Positions 9,042 through 18,361 of a DNA stretch of 44,179 bases are shown here, one piece after another. The notes under the pieces were generated by a model. That model saw only the letters and a program-made list of their open reading frames with translations. It made no database searches and was not told the origin of the DNA. Position 1 is the first letter of the stretch, and each line of letters opens with the position of its first letter. The position numbers were made by a program, and so were the translations under genes. Origin of the DNA: Desulfocapsa sp. (lineage in GTDB: Bacteria > Desulfobacterota > Desulfobulbia > Desulfobulbales > Desulfocapsaceae); NCBI GenBank assembly GCA_030145625.1, contig JAQYVF010000034.1, positions 1 to 44,179 on the forward strand. Reading direction: 5' to 3'.

Positions 9042-11837
9042 TTATTTCATTTCAGCACGCAGGGGGATAATTATTTGTTGGTATTCACTTTCTGCTCTGG
9101 CAAAGAGCTCTGCTGCCCCTTGCAGGGAATTGGCGCGACCTTTGTTTTCTATTTCCTTGAACAGAGTAGACAGGTGCAATGCTCCAAGGTTGGCACAACT
9201 TGACTTTAAGCTGTGGGCAATGGAGAGAACCTCGACGGCATTATTGCTGCGTATTGCCTGATACAATTTGTCAAGCTGTTCCGGGGTATCTTCAAGGTAG
9301 AGCGTGATGATTCTGGTCAGGAGATCCGGTTCCCCTTCAGTCTGAAGAGCCCGGATATTATCAAGCTCTTTGTGGTTGAGCAGTTCTTCTTCCGGGTCAT
9401 TGCTAACGGGTTTTGCTTCAGTTAAAATTGTGTCTTCAGCTGGTGATGTTTTATTGAATTGCTGGTTTTCGGGAAGCCAGTGTTTGAGTATTGTTGCGAT
9501 CTGTTCCATCCCAAAGGGTTTGCTGATATAATCATCCATCCCTGCGGCCAGGCATTTTTCTCTGTCACCAGTAAGGGCATTGGCGGTCAGTGCAATTACC
9601 GGGATTCTGTCACTGTTGGCAATAATATTTTCCATTCGTCGGATTTCGGTAGTGGCTTCGTAACCATCCATACGTGGCATCTGGCAATCCATAAATATGA
9701 TATCATAATGGTTGTTTTCAAAAGCACGCACTGCTTCCTGACCATTCATGGTTAAGTCGACCTTGCAACCCAATTTGCGGAGCACGCCTATGGCAACTTG
9801 CTGATTCACGATATTGTCTTCAGCGATCAGAACATTAGCATCAAAGATGATTTTATCTTTTTCGAAGTTGTACTGGGTGATGAGTTGATCTTTTGCAGTT
9901 TGATCTCCCTTCATCAGGGCGACCAGACTGTTATACAAATCGATCTGACGAACCGGTTTGGTCAGGTAGATTTTAATTCCGGCTTCCCTGGCAAGGCGTG
10001 CATCACCACGAATTCCAACAGAGGTGAGCATAATCATACGGATTTTATTGAGAGAAGGGTCCTTTTTGATCAATCTGGCAACTTCTATTCCATCGATATG
10101 AGGCATATGCATATCGAGGATTACCATGTCAAAAGGTTTGTTGTCTGCTGCGGCTTGATGTAACATTGTCAGCCCTTCAATGCCGCCTTCCGCACTCGCT
10201 TGCTCGACCCCCCAACTGGTCATCTGATGTACCAGCAATTTCCTGTTGGTGGCGTTATCATCAATGATCAAGGCCCTGAGGTCGGAGAGGGCATTGGCCT
10301 TGGCCATTGGGACAATTTGTGTCCCGGTTGCTTTTGTCAAGGTTAGCTCAAGTCCAAATTCAGAACCTTCCCCTGGCTGACTGCTGCAATCAATTTGTCC
10401 CTCCATCATCTCAGCCAGTTGTCGTGAGATGGCAAGTCCGAGACCGGTTCCGCCAAATTTGCGGGTCGTTGAATCATCTGCCTGGGTAAAAGGTTGGAAT
10501 AAATGATGCTGTTCCTCTTCACTAATACCAATACCTGTGTCACGTACCGAAAAGCGGATGGTTGCAGTGTCTGTAGATTGCTTCAGCAGTGCAAGCTGTA
10601 TCAACACTTCGCCCTGATCGGTAAATTTAATGGCATTGCCAAGCAGGTTGGTCAGGATCTGACGAATACGGCTGGGATCGGCTCTGGCGTAGAGAGGAAT
10701 AGTATCGGGCACATCAACGATTAACTCTAAGCCCTTGGCATGGGCGCGCTGGGCCAGTAATTGAGCAACATCTTCAACCAGAGACGGCACATGAAAGTTG
10801 ATAGTTTCCAGTTCCAGCTTACCAGCCTCAATCTTGGAAAAATCAAGGATATCGTTGATGATAGTCAACAGCGATTCGCCAGAGATTCTGATTGTTTCTA
10901 TGGAGGTACGCAGTTCCTGGCTAAGCTTTGTATCCAAGGCCATTTCCGCCATACCCAAAATTCCGTTCATAGGGGTGCGGATTTCATGACTCATGTTGGC
11001 GAGAAATTGTGACTTGGCCTTACTTGCGCCTTGTGCTTTTTCGGCCAGGACAATTGCTTCATCCATGGCCTTTTGCAGTTCAGTGGTGCGTTTTTGAACC
11101 TGTTCCTCAAGATGTTCATCTCTTTTCTGTATCTGAGTGAGCATATCGTTAAAACCGACGGCCAAAAGGCCGAGCTCATCGTCACTGGTTTGTTCAACAC
11201 GGAGGCTGTAATTCTTTTTATCCGAAACCTGTTTGATGGTGTCGGTCAAATTAAGTAACGGACGAGTAATGATCCACTGCAGACGGTTTGTCAGAAGAGT
11301 GGCAATGGCCAGTCCGCCACAGAGGATAATCAGTAGAAAAATACCGACTTGGATCAGGTTGCTGTAAAGATCGCTCAGGCTGACCTGTAGATAGAGGTCA
11401 CCGATTTTTTCTCCATCAAGAAATATTGGTTGAATCATATGGATATGTTTATTGTGAAAGATATGACTCTTTTGGATGAACTCTGGATTGGCAATTTCAT
11501 GCTGGTGAAAGTCAGCTGAGTCAGGATTTTGAGAAAAACTGGCAAGGAGCTGGCCGTCAGCCCGCATGAAACGAGAATCGATGATTGTTTTTTTCTTGGT
11601 CAGGGATTTTAGATTTTTTTCCAGTGCCTCCACATCCTGAAAAACCAGAGCGGCTGTGCTGTTCTCTCCAACGACTTTAGCGAGCGTGTGGAGCTCATCA
11701 AGAGTTTTTTGTTTGTATAGATAAAATTGACTGACAAAAGTTATTACAAAGGTCAGAATGAGAACGGATGAACAGATGCCCAGGATAATGAGGTTTAGTT
11801 TGTGTTTGACGGGCAGTTTCCTGAATAAAGCAGTCAT
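9042..11837 (-). CDS. Membrane hybrid sensor histidine kinase: CHASE8-like sensor, HAMP, HisKA, HATPase, two REC, Hpt
   Basis: A 931-residue BarA-type tripartite kinase. Two membrane helices (about 15-38 and 165-185) bracket a periplasmic region whose motif [12 protein letters not shown] is typical of CHASE8, the sensor domain of YfiN-like cyclases. HAMP follows, then a HisKA domain with phospho-acceptor His284 in [11 protein letters not shown]. The ATPase domain has N, G1 and G2 boxes ([21 protein letters not shown]). Two receiver domains follow, the second clearly complete (DCQMPRMDG), and then a C-terminal Hpt with His875 in AHSLKSS. The start ATG overlaps the stop of the upstream YfiR-like gene (ATGA), implying translational coupling. 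The inferred role is sensing through the YfiR partner and phosphotransfer to the downstream REC-GGDEF-EAL protein. Confidence 0.93.
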   Translation of the reverse strand: MTALFRKLPVKHKLNLIILGICSSVLILTFVITFVSQFYLYKQKTLDELHTLAKVVGENSTAALVFQDVEALEKNLKSLTKKKTIIDSRFMRADGQLLASFSQNPDSADFHQHEIANPEFIQKSHIFHNKHIHMIQPIFLDGEKIGDLYLQVSLSDLYSNLIQVGIFLLIILCGGLAIATLLTNRLQWIITRPLLNLTDTIKQVSDKKNYSLRVEQTSDDELGLLAVGFNDMLTQIQKRDEHLEEQVQKRTTELQKAMDEAIVLAEKAQGASKAKSQFLANMSHEIRTPMNGILGMAEMALDTKLSQELRTSIETIRISGESLLTIINDILDFSKIEAGKLELETINFHVPSLVEDVAQLLAQRAHAKGLELIVDVPDTIPLYARADPSRIRQILTNLLGNAIKFTDQGEVLIQLALLKQSTDTATIRFSVRDTGIGISEEEQHHLFQPFTQADDSTTRKFGGTGLGLAISRQLAEMMEGQIDCSSQPGEGSEFGLELTLTKATGTQIVPMAKANALSDLRALIIDDNATNRKLLVHQMTSWGVEQASAEGGIEGLTMLHQAAADNKPFDMVILDMHMPHIDGIEVARLIKKDPSLNKIRMIMLTSVGIRGDARLAREAGIKIYLTKPVRQIDLYNSLVALMKGDQTAKDQLITQYNFEKDKIIFDANVLIAEDNIVNQQVAIGVLRKLGCKVDLTMNGQEAVRAFENNHYDIIFMDCQMPRMDGYEATTEIRRMENIIANSDRIPVIALTANALTGDREKCLAAGMDDYISKPFGMEQIATILKHWLPENQQFNKTSPAEDTILTEAKPVSNDPEEELLNHKELDNIRALQTEGEPDLLTRIITLYLEDTPEQLDKLYQAIRSNNAVEVLSIAHSLKSSCANLGALHLSTLFKEIENKGRANSLQGAAELFARAESEYQQIIIPLRAEMK

Positions 11838-12376
11838 TTTTGGGACTCCAGAATTTCAATAGCCAGAGAAAGTAGTTGTGAATCAATCTTAATGCCTTCT
11901 TCCTTAATGACTTTCAGATTGACTATGAAATCCAGACGTTCTCTACTTGTTACAAACTGGATAGCTCCTCCAAGAGTGGCGAAATTATTGTCGTCACCAA
12001 TTGTTATTGTTCGCTTTGAGCTGAGGCTTTTGAGGGTTTCCTGGAGGTCGTTTGCTGTTGACGGGCTGATGTACAGGAGCTGACAGCTTTGTATATCCTG
12101 GACGTTTTTGAAATGGAGAATTTCAATCGATCGGTTTCGAACTTTTCTCCCGGTTAAGGGAGTTAAAGCTGCGTTCAAGGAATTTTCACCGAGCACTCCG
12201 ATGATGAATGGGGAGTGTGCATTGGCAAACGTGTCCTCTGGCCAATAGATAAATTTGGCAAAGTTATAGAGGTAATCTGCTTTGAGTTGAGAGTGGGAGG
12301 TGATATCGGCCGTAAGCCCAAATGGAGCATGGCAGAGCACAAATACTAAAGTAAGGATTGAAAGTAATTGTCTCAC
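11834..12376 (-). CDS. YfiR-family (DUF4154) periplasmic protein
   Basis: A 180-residue protein with a Sec-type signal peptide (hydrophobic residues 3-22, probable cleavage after GLTA). The YfiR/DUF4154 signatures are [16 protein letters not shown] near the N-terminus, the central LLYIS strand, and [19 protein letters not shown] near the C-terminus. YfiR is known as the periplasmic repressor that binds the CHASE8-type sensor of the cyclase YfiN. Here the coupled neighbour is a CHASE8-like hybrid kinase, so the inference is a periplasmic input subunit for that kinase. The start is GTG at 12376; an AAAGGA stretch lies about 12 nt upstream, and no better start keeps the signal peptide. First gene of a three-gene operon. 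Confidence 0.88.
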   Translation of the reverse strand: MRQLLSILTLVFVLCHAPFGLTADITSHSQLKADYLYNFAKFIYWPEDTFANAHSPFIIGVLGENSLNAALTPLTGRKVRNRSIEILHFKNVQDIQSCQLLYISPSTANDLQETLKSLSSKRTITIGDDNNFATLGGAIQFVTSRERLDFIVNLKVIKEEGIKIDSQLLSLAIEILESQK

Positions 12377-12898
12377 CGATTCCGTTTTCCTTTAAATTGT
12401 CTGGTCAGCTTGGTCTACACACTCTGTCCATTTTGTAAGTGGAGGGAAGTATATGTTTATGCGTTTCAGGTGGTTGGAATATGGAAGATCATGGCTCGTC
12501 AATAATAATATGAGATTGTGGGTTGATTTTAAAGCCATATTGATATCCCGGGTGGTATGCTCCTCAGCCTCTGTAGACATTTTGTCTTGTTTGGCTCATA
12601 TTGTTTTACAATGGGCACTGTTATCGACTTTCTCTGTAATGATATTTTTCAATGCCAGGAGGGAAACAGACATGGAGTTAATCTCATGAGATTGAAAGAA
12701 CACATTTTGAGAGTGTATCTCTATTGATGGTATGGCTTTTCAATACTACTTTGCAAGTGGTATTTTCTTTTCTCATGAAAGAGTATGACAGTGAGCTGAA
12801 AACGTGAAACATTATTCACTGTCTGTAACATCTTAGTGGAGTAAAAAATGCTATTGCAGGTGTGGGGAAGATGATGCGGAAAAAGATCTTGGCTGTCT
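12377..12898. other. Intergenic region upstream of the YfiR operon
   Basis: 522 bases between the 3' end of the cysteine-containing hypothetical gene and the GTG start of the YfiR-like gene, both on the minus strand. It should hold the promoter of the YfiR-kinase-GGDEF/EAL operon, but no convincing -35/-10 pair was identified. The only coding candidate is the small plus-strand frame at 12453-12689. Confidence 0.35.
12453..12689 (+). CDS. Possible small membrane protein (78 aa), uncertain
   Basis: A frame of 78 codons with an unusually good ribosome site: GGAGGG at 12441-12446, six nucleotides before the ATG. The predicted protein has a basic, Trp-rich N-terminal half and a hydrophobic stretch near the C-terminus (ILSCLAHIVLQWALLSTFSV) that could span the membrane. 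No family is recognised. It lies on the opposite strand from its flanking genes in what would otherwise be promoter DNA, so chance is a real alternative. Confidence 0.2.
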   Translation: MFMRFRWLEYGRSWLVNNNMRLWVDFKAILISRVVCSSASVDILSCLAHIVLQWALLSTFSVMIFFNARRETDMELIS

Positions 12899-13579
12899 TC
12901 AGGTAAACAGGCGTTTAAATGAATCCAGGTCTTCGTCAACCTCCATGACAAGAATTTGGGCCAGGGAGTTGAGCGTGATGATGGCATTTTTGTCGGCATC
13001 CATTTCCGAGGTCATATTGATTCGTTTCAGAATACCTTCGTTTACCTGTTGAACTTCGTCATAATGGTCCTGGATCCGGTGCATGAAAAAATCACAGTTT
13101 TCACCATTTTTATGAGAAAAATATTGGCGGAGAAGGTAGACGGATACGGACCGGAACATGGATTCTTCAACGGTGGCAAAAGGGAGATGAAAGCAGGCCA
13201 TGGGTTTGAGGATGGACATGCTGGGGCAACCGGAGGTGGCCATGATGATTCCCATGATCGATGCCAACCCTTCCTGGACAGTGGTATCTTTAGTGCAGGT
13301 TCTGGCAGCAGAAATACAGGACACAAGGCAAGAACTGTGGGAAGCGGTGTCTTTGAATGCGATGACCAATTCAGCGATATTGGCTGCTATGGGGCAGTAA
13401 TCATGCTGGGAAAGTTCAAGCTTACAGCATTGACAGCGGGCGATACCAAGGAGTGCCCAGTCAGGAGGATTGTTCCCTGAGGATTTATACTCAAGGGTGA
13501 CGGGATCTAACTGGATTAGAAAACGTTTTTTGCTGTTGTCGGGAAAATCAAAGCAGTAGTTGAAGGTGATCTCTGTCAT
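12899..13579 (-). CDS. Conserved hypothetical protein with Cys-rich N-terminal region, DUF6901-like
   Basis: A 226-residue soluble protein of unknown function. The N-terminal third looks like a beta-rich module (FDFPDNSKKRFLIQLDP) followed by a cysteine cluster, CQCCKL and then DYCPIA, that could bind metal. The middle has further cysteines (SCLVSCISAARTC, then TSGCPSMSI), and the C-terminal half is predicted helical. I recall similar proteins as DUF6901 in deltaproteobacteria, but that name is from memory and not tested. It lies downstream of the HDOD-GGDEF gene on the same strand and is separated from it by a terminator-like hairpin, so it is probably expressed on its own. No clear Shine-Dalgarno precedes the ATG. 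Confidence 0.7.
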   Translation of the reverse strand: MTEITFNYCFDFPDNSKKRFLIQLDPVTLEYKSSGNNPPDWALLGIARCQCCKLELSQHDYCPIAANIAELVIAFKDTASHSSCLVSCISAARTCTKDTTVQEGLASIMGIIMATSGCPSMSILKPMACFHLPFATVEESMFRSVSVYLLRQYFSHKNGENCDFFMHRIQDHYDEVQQVNEGILKRINMTSEMDADKNAIITLNSLAQILVMEVDEDLDSFKRLFT

Positions 13580-13599
13580 AGCATTTTTTGATTGTTACG

Positions 13600-13655
13600 A
13601 AAAAACGATCACATCCTTTAGAATAAAGGCACAACTGCTCATAGCCGGATGTGAT
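13600..13655 (-). terminator. Rho-independent terminator of the HDOD-GGDEF gene
   Basis: On the minus strand a perfect 9-bp inverted repeat (ATCACATCC at 13655-13647 pairing with GGATGTGAT at 13616-13608) is followed by CG and six T residues. It lies about 90 nt beyond the stop of the HDOD-GGDEF gene. The loop is long (about 30 nt) but can fold further. Confidence 0.6.
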
Positions 13656-13746
13656 AATTGGCTATAGAGGGATCCTTTGAATCTGGCATTGTAACAGAAT
13701 TGGGGCAATATCTCAGTAGAAAAACACAATGGTGTGACAAGTTGTA

Positions 13747-15297
13747 TCAGAATTTGTACCATTTTTTCTTTGCAGCATAGATGGCCACTTGATTTCTTCC
13801 CCCCTCTTTTGCCTCATAGAGGGCTGCATCTGCCTGGCTTATAAAATCACTTTTCTCAAAATCATCAATGGTTGCAGGTTGTGCTGAGGAGATTCCGAAA
13901 CTGGCAGTGATGTGGTATTCTTCTCTACCGTCCTCAAAAGTTGTGTCGTCTACGGTCTTCCTGAGTTTTTCTGCAACGACCAATGCATCTTCAGCATTGG
14001 TGTCTGGAAGGACAACTGTAAATTCTTCTCCTCCGTACCTGGCAAGGGTATCATATCTGCGGATGTTTTTTTTAAGTATTTGGCTGAATTCCTTAAGGAT
14101 GAAATCTCCAACCTGGTGGCCGTAGGTGTCGTTGAATTTTTTAAAGTGATCAATGTCTATGAGAAGGAGAGAGAGTTGTGCTGTGTTACGAATGGAACGA
14201 TCAATCTCGTTTTCAAGGGTATTTTGAAAATACCGATGATTGTAGATCTCGGTGAGACCATCCATGTTTGCCAGGTTGGCAAGTATCTTGTTCTTTTTCT
14301 CTAGTTCCTCGGTGATATTTTCCAGTTTAATTTTAGCTTTGATGAGTTCTTGATTCATCTGGTCAAAGTCAAGGTTCATCAGGCTGAGACGGATGTTGGC
14401 TTCCTGGAGAATTTCCTGAATAGATTTGGTGTGTTTTATTCGCAGTCCGAAGTATTCACCCGCCTGGTCTACCTGGGTATGAACCTCGTTGAGGATATAT
14501 TCTACGTCATTGCTCTTCAGGCCCAGAAGGGATTTTGCCTCTTTGTTGAAACGTTTGTGGAATTCTTCGGGTTTATCAGAGTAAAGGATGCTGATGAGGA
14601 GATCTGAGAGATAGAGAGCTTTTGTGGTGGTATCTATCTTTGGGTCTCCTCCTTTATAAAGAGCAGGGTCGTGGTGATAGAGAATAGGGAGAAGAAGAAC
14701 TTCAGGAAACCCCCAGTTTTTGGCAACTTCGTAGCCAATGGTAGGATGAATGGTACCGAAGACTTCTTCTTCGGCATTTAGAGTATCATATTGTGCATCA
14801 TTAACCTTTTTCAGTACTTCTTCGTATTCTTCTGCAAAGGTTCGGGCAAGGATCAGTTCTCCGAGGTTTTGTAATATTCCGCAGACAAAAATTTCTTCAG
14901 TATCTGCTCCTTTTACCCGTTCGAGGATAAGTTTGGAAGCCACTGCACCGGCAAGGGAAATTTTCCAGAAATTCTCAAAATTAAAGTGGCCCTTTTTTTT
15001 TCCGGCTTTCATGGTGAGAAAGGAGAAGGAGAGTACCAGGCTTCTGACTGCGTTGATACCGAGTATGGAAACGGCCTGGTTTATAGAGCTGATCTGCTGG
15101 GGAAAGCTGTAAAATGCCGAGTTGGAAACCTTGAGTATTTTTGCAGACAGAGCCGTATCTTTTGATACCAGGTTCCCTATGTCGGAGAGGGTGGTGTCTT
15201 CACGAGCAGTCAGGGTGATGATCTCGGAGGCAACTGTGGGTAGCGTAGGCAGTTCATCAGAATGAAGTACTGCCGCAAGAGTCTGTTCCTGGTTCAT
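13747..15297 (-). CDS. HDOD domain protein with C-terminal GGDEF diguanylate cyclase
   Basis: A 516-residue protein. An N-terminal HDOD domain (about 12-280; LPTLPTVASEI, SAKILKVSNSAFYSFP, ILQNLGELIL) joins through a coiled coil (KIKLENITEELEKKNKIL) to a GGDEF domain (about 345-512). The signature is GGEEF at 422-426, which is compatible with activity. HDOD modules are known scaffolds in bacterial signalling and motility, so this is probably a soluble diguanylate cyclase with HDOD-controlled output. The frame can be read upstream to a TTG at 15375. The ATG at 15297 is preferred because it is followed by the usual HDOD N-terminus and preceded by AAGTGAG at ribosome-site distance. It lies downstream of the KamA-family gene on the same strand with a gap of about 108 nt. 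Confidence 0.92.
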   Translation of the reverse strand: MNQEQTLAAVLHSDELPTLPTVASEIITLTAREDTTLSDIGNLVSKDTALSAKILKVSNSAFYSFPQQISSINQAVSILGINAVRSLVLSFSFLTMKAGKKKGHFNFENFWKISLAGAVASKLILERVKGADTEEIFVCGILQNLGELILARTFAEEYEEVLKKVNDAQYDTLNAEEEVFGTIHPTIGYEVAKNWGFPEVLLLPILYHHDPALYKGGDPKIDTTTKALYLSDLLISILYSDKPEEFHKRFNKEAKSLLGLKSNDVEYILNEVHTQVDQAGEYFGLRIKHTKSIQEILQEANIRLSLMNLDFDQMNQELIKAKIKLENITEELEKKNKILANLANMDGLTEIYNHRYFQNTLENEIDRSIRNTAQLSLLLIDIDHFKKFNDTYGHQVGDFILKEFSQILKKNIRRYDTLARYGGEEFTVVLPDTNAEDALVVAEKLRKTVDDTTFEDGREEYHITASFGISSAQPATIDDFEKSDFISQADAALYEAKEGGRNQVAIYAAKKKWYKF

Positions 15298-15405
15298 AAG
15301 CTCACTTAGGGATAGATGGGTGAATGAAATATGAAATGTATATAAACTATATCTTTTTCTGATGGTGAAGATCAAGAAAATGGAGGATTTTTAAAAGAAA
15401 AAAAA

Positions 15406-16455
15406 TTAGAAAGGATCGCCATTTTCCGGATAGGTACAAAGTTTTCCAAGGTAATTGTGAAAGTGTAGATCCGCTCCTTTTTCTATAATATAGTCTGGAG
15501 TGAGCGGGATTTTTCCACCGCCCTCCGGGGCATCAAGGGCGTAGGTGGGAACAGCCATGCCGGAGATATTGCCAATGAGTTTACGCATGAGGGTAATGCC
15601 TGTTGTTGTGTGGGTGCGAAAATGATTGGTTCCCTTGGTTAAATCTGCCTGGAAGAGATAGTAAGGCTTTACACGGAGGCGCAGGAGGCCACGAAAAAGG
15701 GTGGAGAGGGTTTCGGGGTCATCATTTATCCCCTTAAGGAGAACAGTCTGGCAGCCAAGGGGGATTCCTGCATCAGCAAGTAGCGTACAGGCCTTTGTTG
15801 CCTCAGGGGTGAGTTCATTTGGATGATTGAAATGTGTGTTAATATAAAGAGGATGGTATTTTTTGAGTATGGCCGTCAGTTCTTTGGTCACCCGCATGGG
15901 TAAGGTGCAGGGGATGCGAGTGCCGATTCTGATGATCTCCAGCGTTGGGATAGAACGGAGGCGACTGAGTATGGAATCCAGCTTGTCGTCAGAAAGCAGT
16001 AAGGGATCCCCTCCGGAAATTAGGACTTCCCGGACCTTTTCGTTGTTACGAATATAGTCAATACCCGCTTGAATAGTATCTTCTGTAATGCGCATCCTGG
16101 CTGTGCCGACTTTTCTTTTTCTGGTACAAAATCTGCAATACATGGCACATTCGTTGGTAACAAGAAAGAGAACTCTGTCTGGATATTTGTGTACCAGATT
16201 AGGTACGGGACTCAGGTCCTCTTCCGCAAGCGGATCAGCCATACACACGGAATCGCGAAGTTCTTTCGGATCTGGGATGGCCTGTTTCCAGATCGGGTCA
16301 TTTACCTTTTTGATGAGGTCAAAATAATAAGGATTAATTCGTATGGGAAAGGTTGCTATTACCTCTTCCAATGCGCTACAATCAACATTAAACCGACGGG
16401 CAAGCTCTTCGGGGGTGGTTACGGATTCCTGCAGAATTTTTTTCCAATGTGTCAT
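15406..16455 (-). CDS. KamA-family radical SAM protein (lysine 2,3-aminomutase-like)
   Basis: A 349-residue radical SAM enzyme. The cluster-binding motif CAMYCRFC gives Cys103, Cys107 and Cys110 (CxxxCxxC). GGDPLLLSD (SAM-binding region), the central HFNHPNEL and the C-terminal DAPEGGGKIPL are hallmarks of the lysine 2,3-aminomutase/EpmB family, which needs PLP, SAM and a [4Fe-4S] cluster. At this length it lacks the extra segments of clostridial KamA (about 416 aa) and is nearer EpmB. Whether it acts on free lysine or on elongation factor P cannot be decided: no efp, epmA or lysine-degradation gene is in the window. The frame extends to a TTG at 16509, but the ATG at 16455 fits the family's N-terminus (WKKILQESVTTPEEL). 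Divergent from the malic enzyme. Confidence 0.87.
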   Translation of the reverse strand: MTHWKKILQESVTTPEELARRFNVDCSALEEVIATFPIRINPYYFDLIKKVNDPIWKQAIPDPKELRDSVCMADPLAEEDLSPVPNLVHKYPDRVLFLVTNECAMYCRFCTRKRKVGTARMRITEDTIQAGIDYIRNNEKVREVLISGGDPLLLSDDKLDSILSRLRSIPTLEIIRIGTRIPCTLPMRVTKELTAILKKYHPLYINTHFNHPNELTPEATKACTLLADAGIPLGCQTVLLKGINDDPETLSTLFRGLLRLRVKPYYLFQADLTKGTNHFRTHTTTGITLMRKLIGNISGMAVPTYALDAPEGGGKIPLTPDYIIEKGADLHFHNYLGKLCTYPENGDPF

Positions 16456-16528
16456 GTGCGCATTATGGAGGATAGCAGGGCAAAAGTCAATTTCCCAATG
16501 CACAGGCAAGATGGCCGAGGGAGTGGGA

Positions 16529-18265
16529 ATGTCAGAGAATCAATACGGGTTTAAGTACGACGAGTATGGAAATACAAGGGAGATCCTTGTTTATTCCAGC
16601 GGGGCAACGGTAAGTGGTATCAGTTTTGTGAATAAAGGTACGGCCTTTACTCTGTCGGAAAGGAAACGATTGGGACTGGAAGCTTCTTTGCCGCCAGCGG
16701 TTCGCAGTATGGAGCATCAAGTTGAAAATTCAATAATTAAGGTAAACAGTAAAGAGAAGCCTATAGAAAAATTTATCTATGTACGTTCGCTTTTTGACAG
16801 GAACGTAACACTCGCCCATGCCCTGATCAAGAGTGATATTGAGAATCTGATGGGGATTATCTATACCCCAACCGTCGGGCTTGCAGTTCAGCAATATTCA
16901 TCGATGTTTCGACAGGCTAATGGACTCCATTTCTACCCGGGCAATATTGATCAGGCAGAGGATATTCTGCGTCGTTATGCTCACAGGGATATCAGAGTTG
17001 CAGTAGTTACTGATAATCAGGGGATACTGGGTATTGGTGATCAGGGAGCAGGAGGAATTGCTATCTGCCTTGGAAAGCTCATGCTCTATACTCAAGGCGC
17101 TGGGATCGCTCCCTGGCATTGTCTGCCTATTTCTCTTGATGTGGGGACCAATAATGAAGCTTTGTTGGCAGATAACGAATACCTGGGCTGGCGTCATCAT
17201 CGTTTAACAGGTGATGAGTATCTTGAATTTGTTCGTCGCTTTGCCTGTGCATTTAGAAATGTTTTCCCCAACGCCCTATGCCAATGGGAGGATTTTTCCA
17301 AGCAGAATGCCTTTGCTATTCGTGATTCCTACCTTCATGATCTGATCTCTTTTAATGACGATATTCAGGGAACCGGCGCTATCACTTTGGCAGGAATTCT
17401 CACTGCCATGCGGATTAAATTGGAGAAGCTGGAAGATCAGGTCTTTCTTGTTCATGGCGCAGGTGCCGGAGGCGTTGGGGTTGCAGAACAAATCGGTGTG
17501 GCTCTGATGGAGAAGGGGCTTACTGAGGAAGAGGCCAGGGATCGAATATTCACTCTGGATTCTCGCGGAGTTGTGACCAGTGACCGGGATATAGAACAGT
17601 ATAAAATGAAATTTGCCAAAGATAAGGAAGCCTTTCCCTGGCTTCAGGATCCTGCAAATTTATCTCTGCTGGAAGCTGTGCAACATGCCAAAGTCACTGT
17701 CTTGATAGGTACGTCCGGTCAAGGTGGGTGTTTTACGCAGGAGGTGGTGGAGGCTGTGGCCGCCAACACTGATCGTCCGGTAATTATGCCTCTTTCCAAT
17801 CCCACGGATATGACTGAGGCCCTGCCTGAAGATATTTATCGCTGGACACATGGTAAAGCTCTGGTGGCAACTGGCAGCCCCTTTGATCCTGTGACTTACG
17901 ATGGGGTTACCCATAAGATTGGTCAGTGTAATAATGTTTTTGTTTTCCCTGGCGTTGGATTAGGCGTGGTGGGCTCCGGTGCGCGTGAGGTCTTACCCCA
18001 ATTCTTTACTGCAGCCGCCCATGCGGTTTCTGCTTGTGTCTCTAAGGTTGAAATGGAAGAAGGCTGTCTTGTTCCACCAGTACATAGTTTAAATGATGTA
18101 AGCGGTAAGGTGGCTTTGGCTGTTGCCATGTCTGCAGTGGAGAGTGGTGTCAGTCGCCCATGTGTTTTTTCTACTTTTCAGCATGAGGGAGAAGAGGTCA
18201 GAATGAAGGAACTGTTGCGTAAGATGCGCTGGGAGCCTGAATACCTGCCCATTGTCGCCATGTAG
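16529..18265 (+). CDS. maeA: NAD-dependent malic enzyme (oxaloacetate-decarboxylating)
   Basis: A 578-residue protein of the large (SfcA/eukaryotic-like) malic enzyme family, which converts malate to pyruvate and CO2 with NAD(P)+. Visible motifs are the catalytic Tyr region GIIYTPTVGLA, VVTDNQGILGIGDQGAGG, the metal-binding stretch SFNDDIQGTG, and the Rossmann dinucleotide motif GAGAGGVGVAEQI. Length is close to E. coli MaeA (565 aa). NAD versus NADP preference is inferred from family only. The frame is open much further upstream, overlapping the divergent KamA-type gene. The ATG at 16529 is chosen because GAGGGAG lies 4-10 nt before it; an ATG at 16511 is the alternative. A strong terminator follows, so it appears monocistronic. 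It may link C4 acids to pyruvate for anabolism. Confidence 0.93.
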   Translation: MSENQYGFKYDEYGNTREILVYSSGATVSGISFVNKGTAFTLSERKRLGLEASLPPAVRSMEHQVENSIIKVNSKEKPIEKFIYVRSLFDRNVTLAHALIKSDIENLMGIIYTPTVGLAVQQYSSMFRQANGLHFYPGNIDQAEDILRRYAHRDIRVAVVTDNQGILGIGDQGAGGIAICLGKLMLYTQGAGIAPWHCLPISLDVGTNNEALLADNEYLGWRHHRLTGDEYLEFVRRFACAFRNVFPNALCQWEDFSKQNAFAIRDSYLHDLISFNDDIQGTGAITLAGILTAMRIKLEKLEDQVFLVHGAGAGGVGVAEQIGVALMEKGLTEEEARDRIFTLDSRGVVTSDRDIEQYKMKFAKDKEAFPWLQDPANLSLLEAVQHAKVTVLIGTSGQGGCFTQEVVEAVAANTDRPVIMPLSNPTDMTEALPEDIYRWTHGKALVATGSPFDPVTYDGVTHKIGQCNNVFVFPGVGLGVVGSGAREVLPQFFTAAAHAVSACVSKVEMEEGCLVPPVHSLNDVSGKVALAVAMSAVESGVSRPCVFSTFQHEGEEVRMKELLRKMRWEPEYLPIVAM

Positions 18266-18300
18266 TCTCTGTTCATTAATGAGATAGCTTTTTTCAAACA

Positions 18301-18361
18301 ACACTATCCGGCTACTGTTTTTGTATGAAGGCAGTGGCTGGATAGTGTGGAAAGGTTTTTT
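18301..18361 (+). terminator. Rho-independent terminator of the malic enzyme gene
   Basis: A long hairpin with perfect outer arms (ACACTATCC at 18301-18309, GGATAGTGT at 18340-18348) and a nearly paired inner stem lies 36 nt after the stop codon. A short purine stretch and six T residues (18356-18361) follow. Good terminator architecture. Confidence 0.8.

Noticed and set aside
15298-15375. Upstream TTG start for the HDOD-GGDEF gene
   Set aside because: Adds 26 residues unlike the family N-terminus; the ATG at 15297 has a ribosome-site-like sequence.
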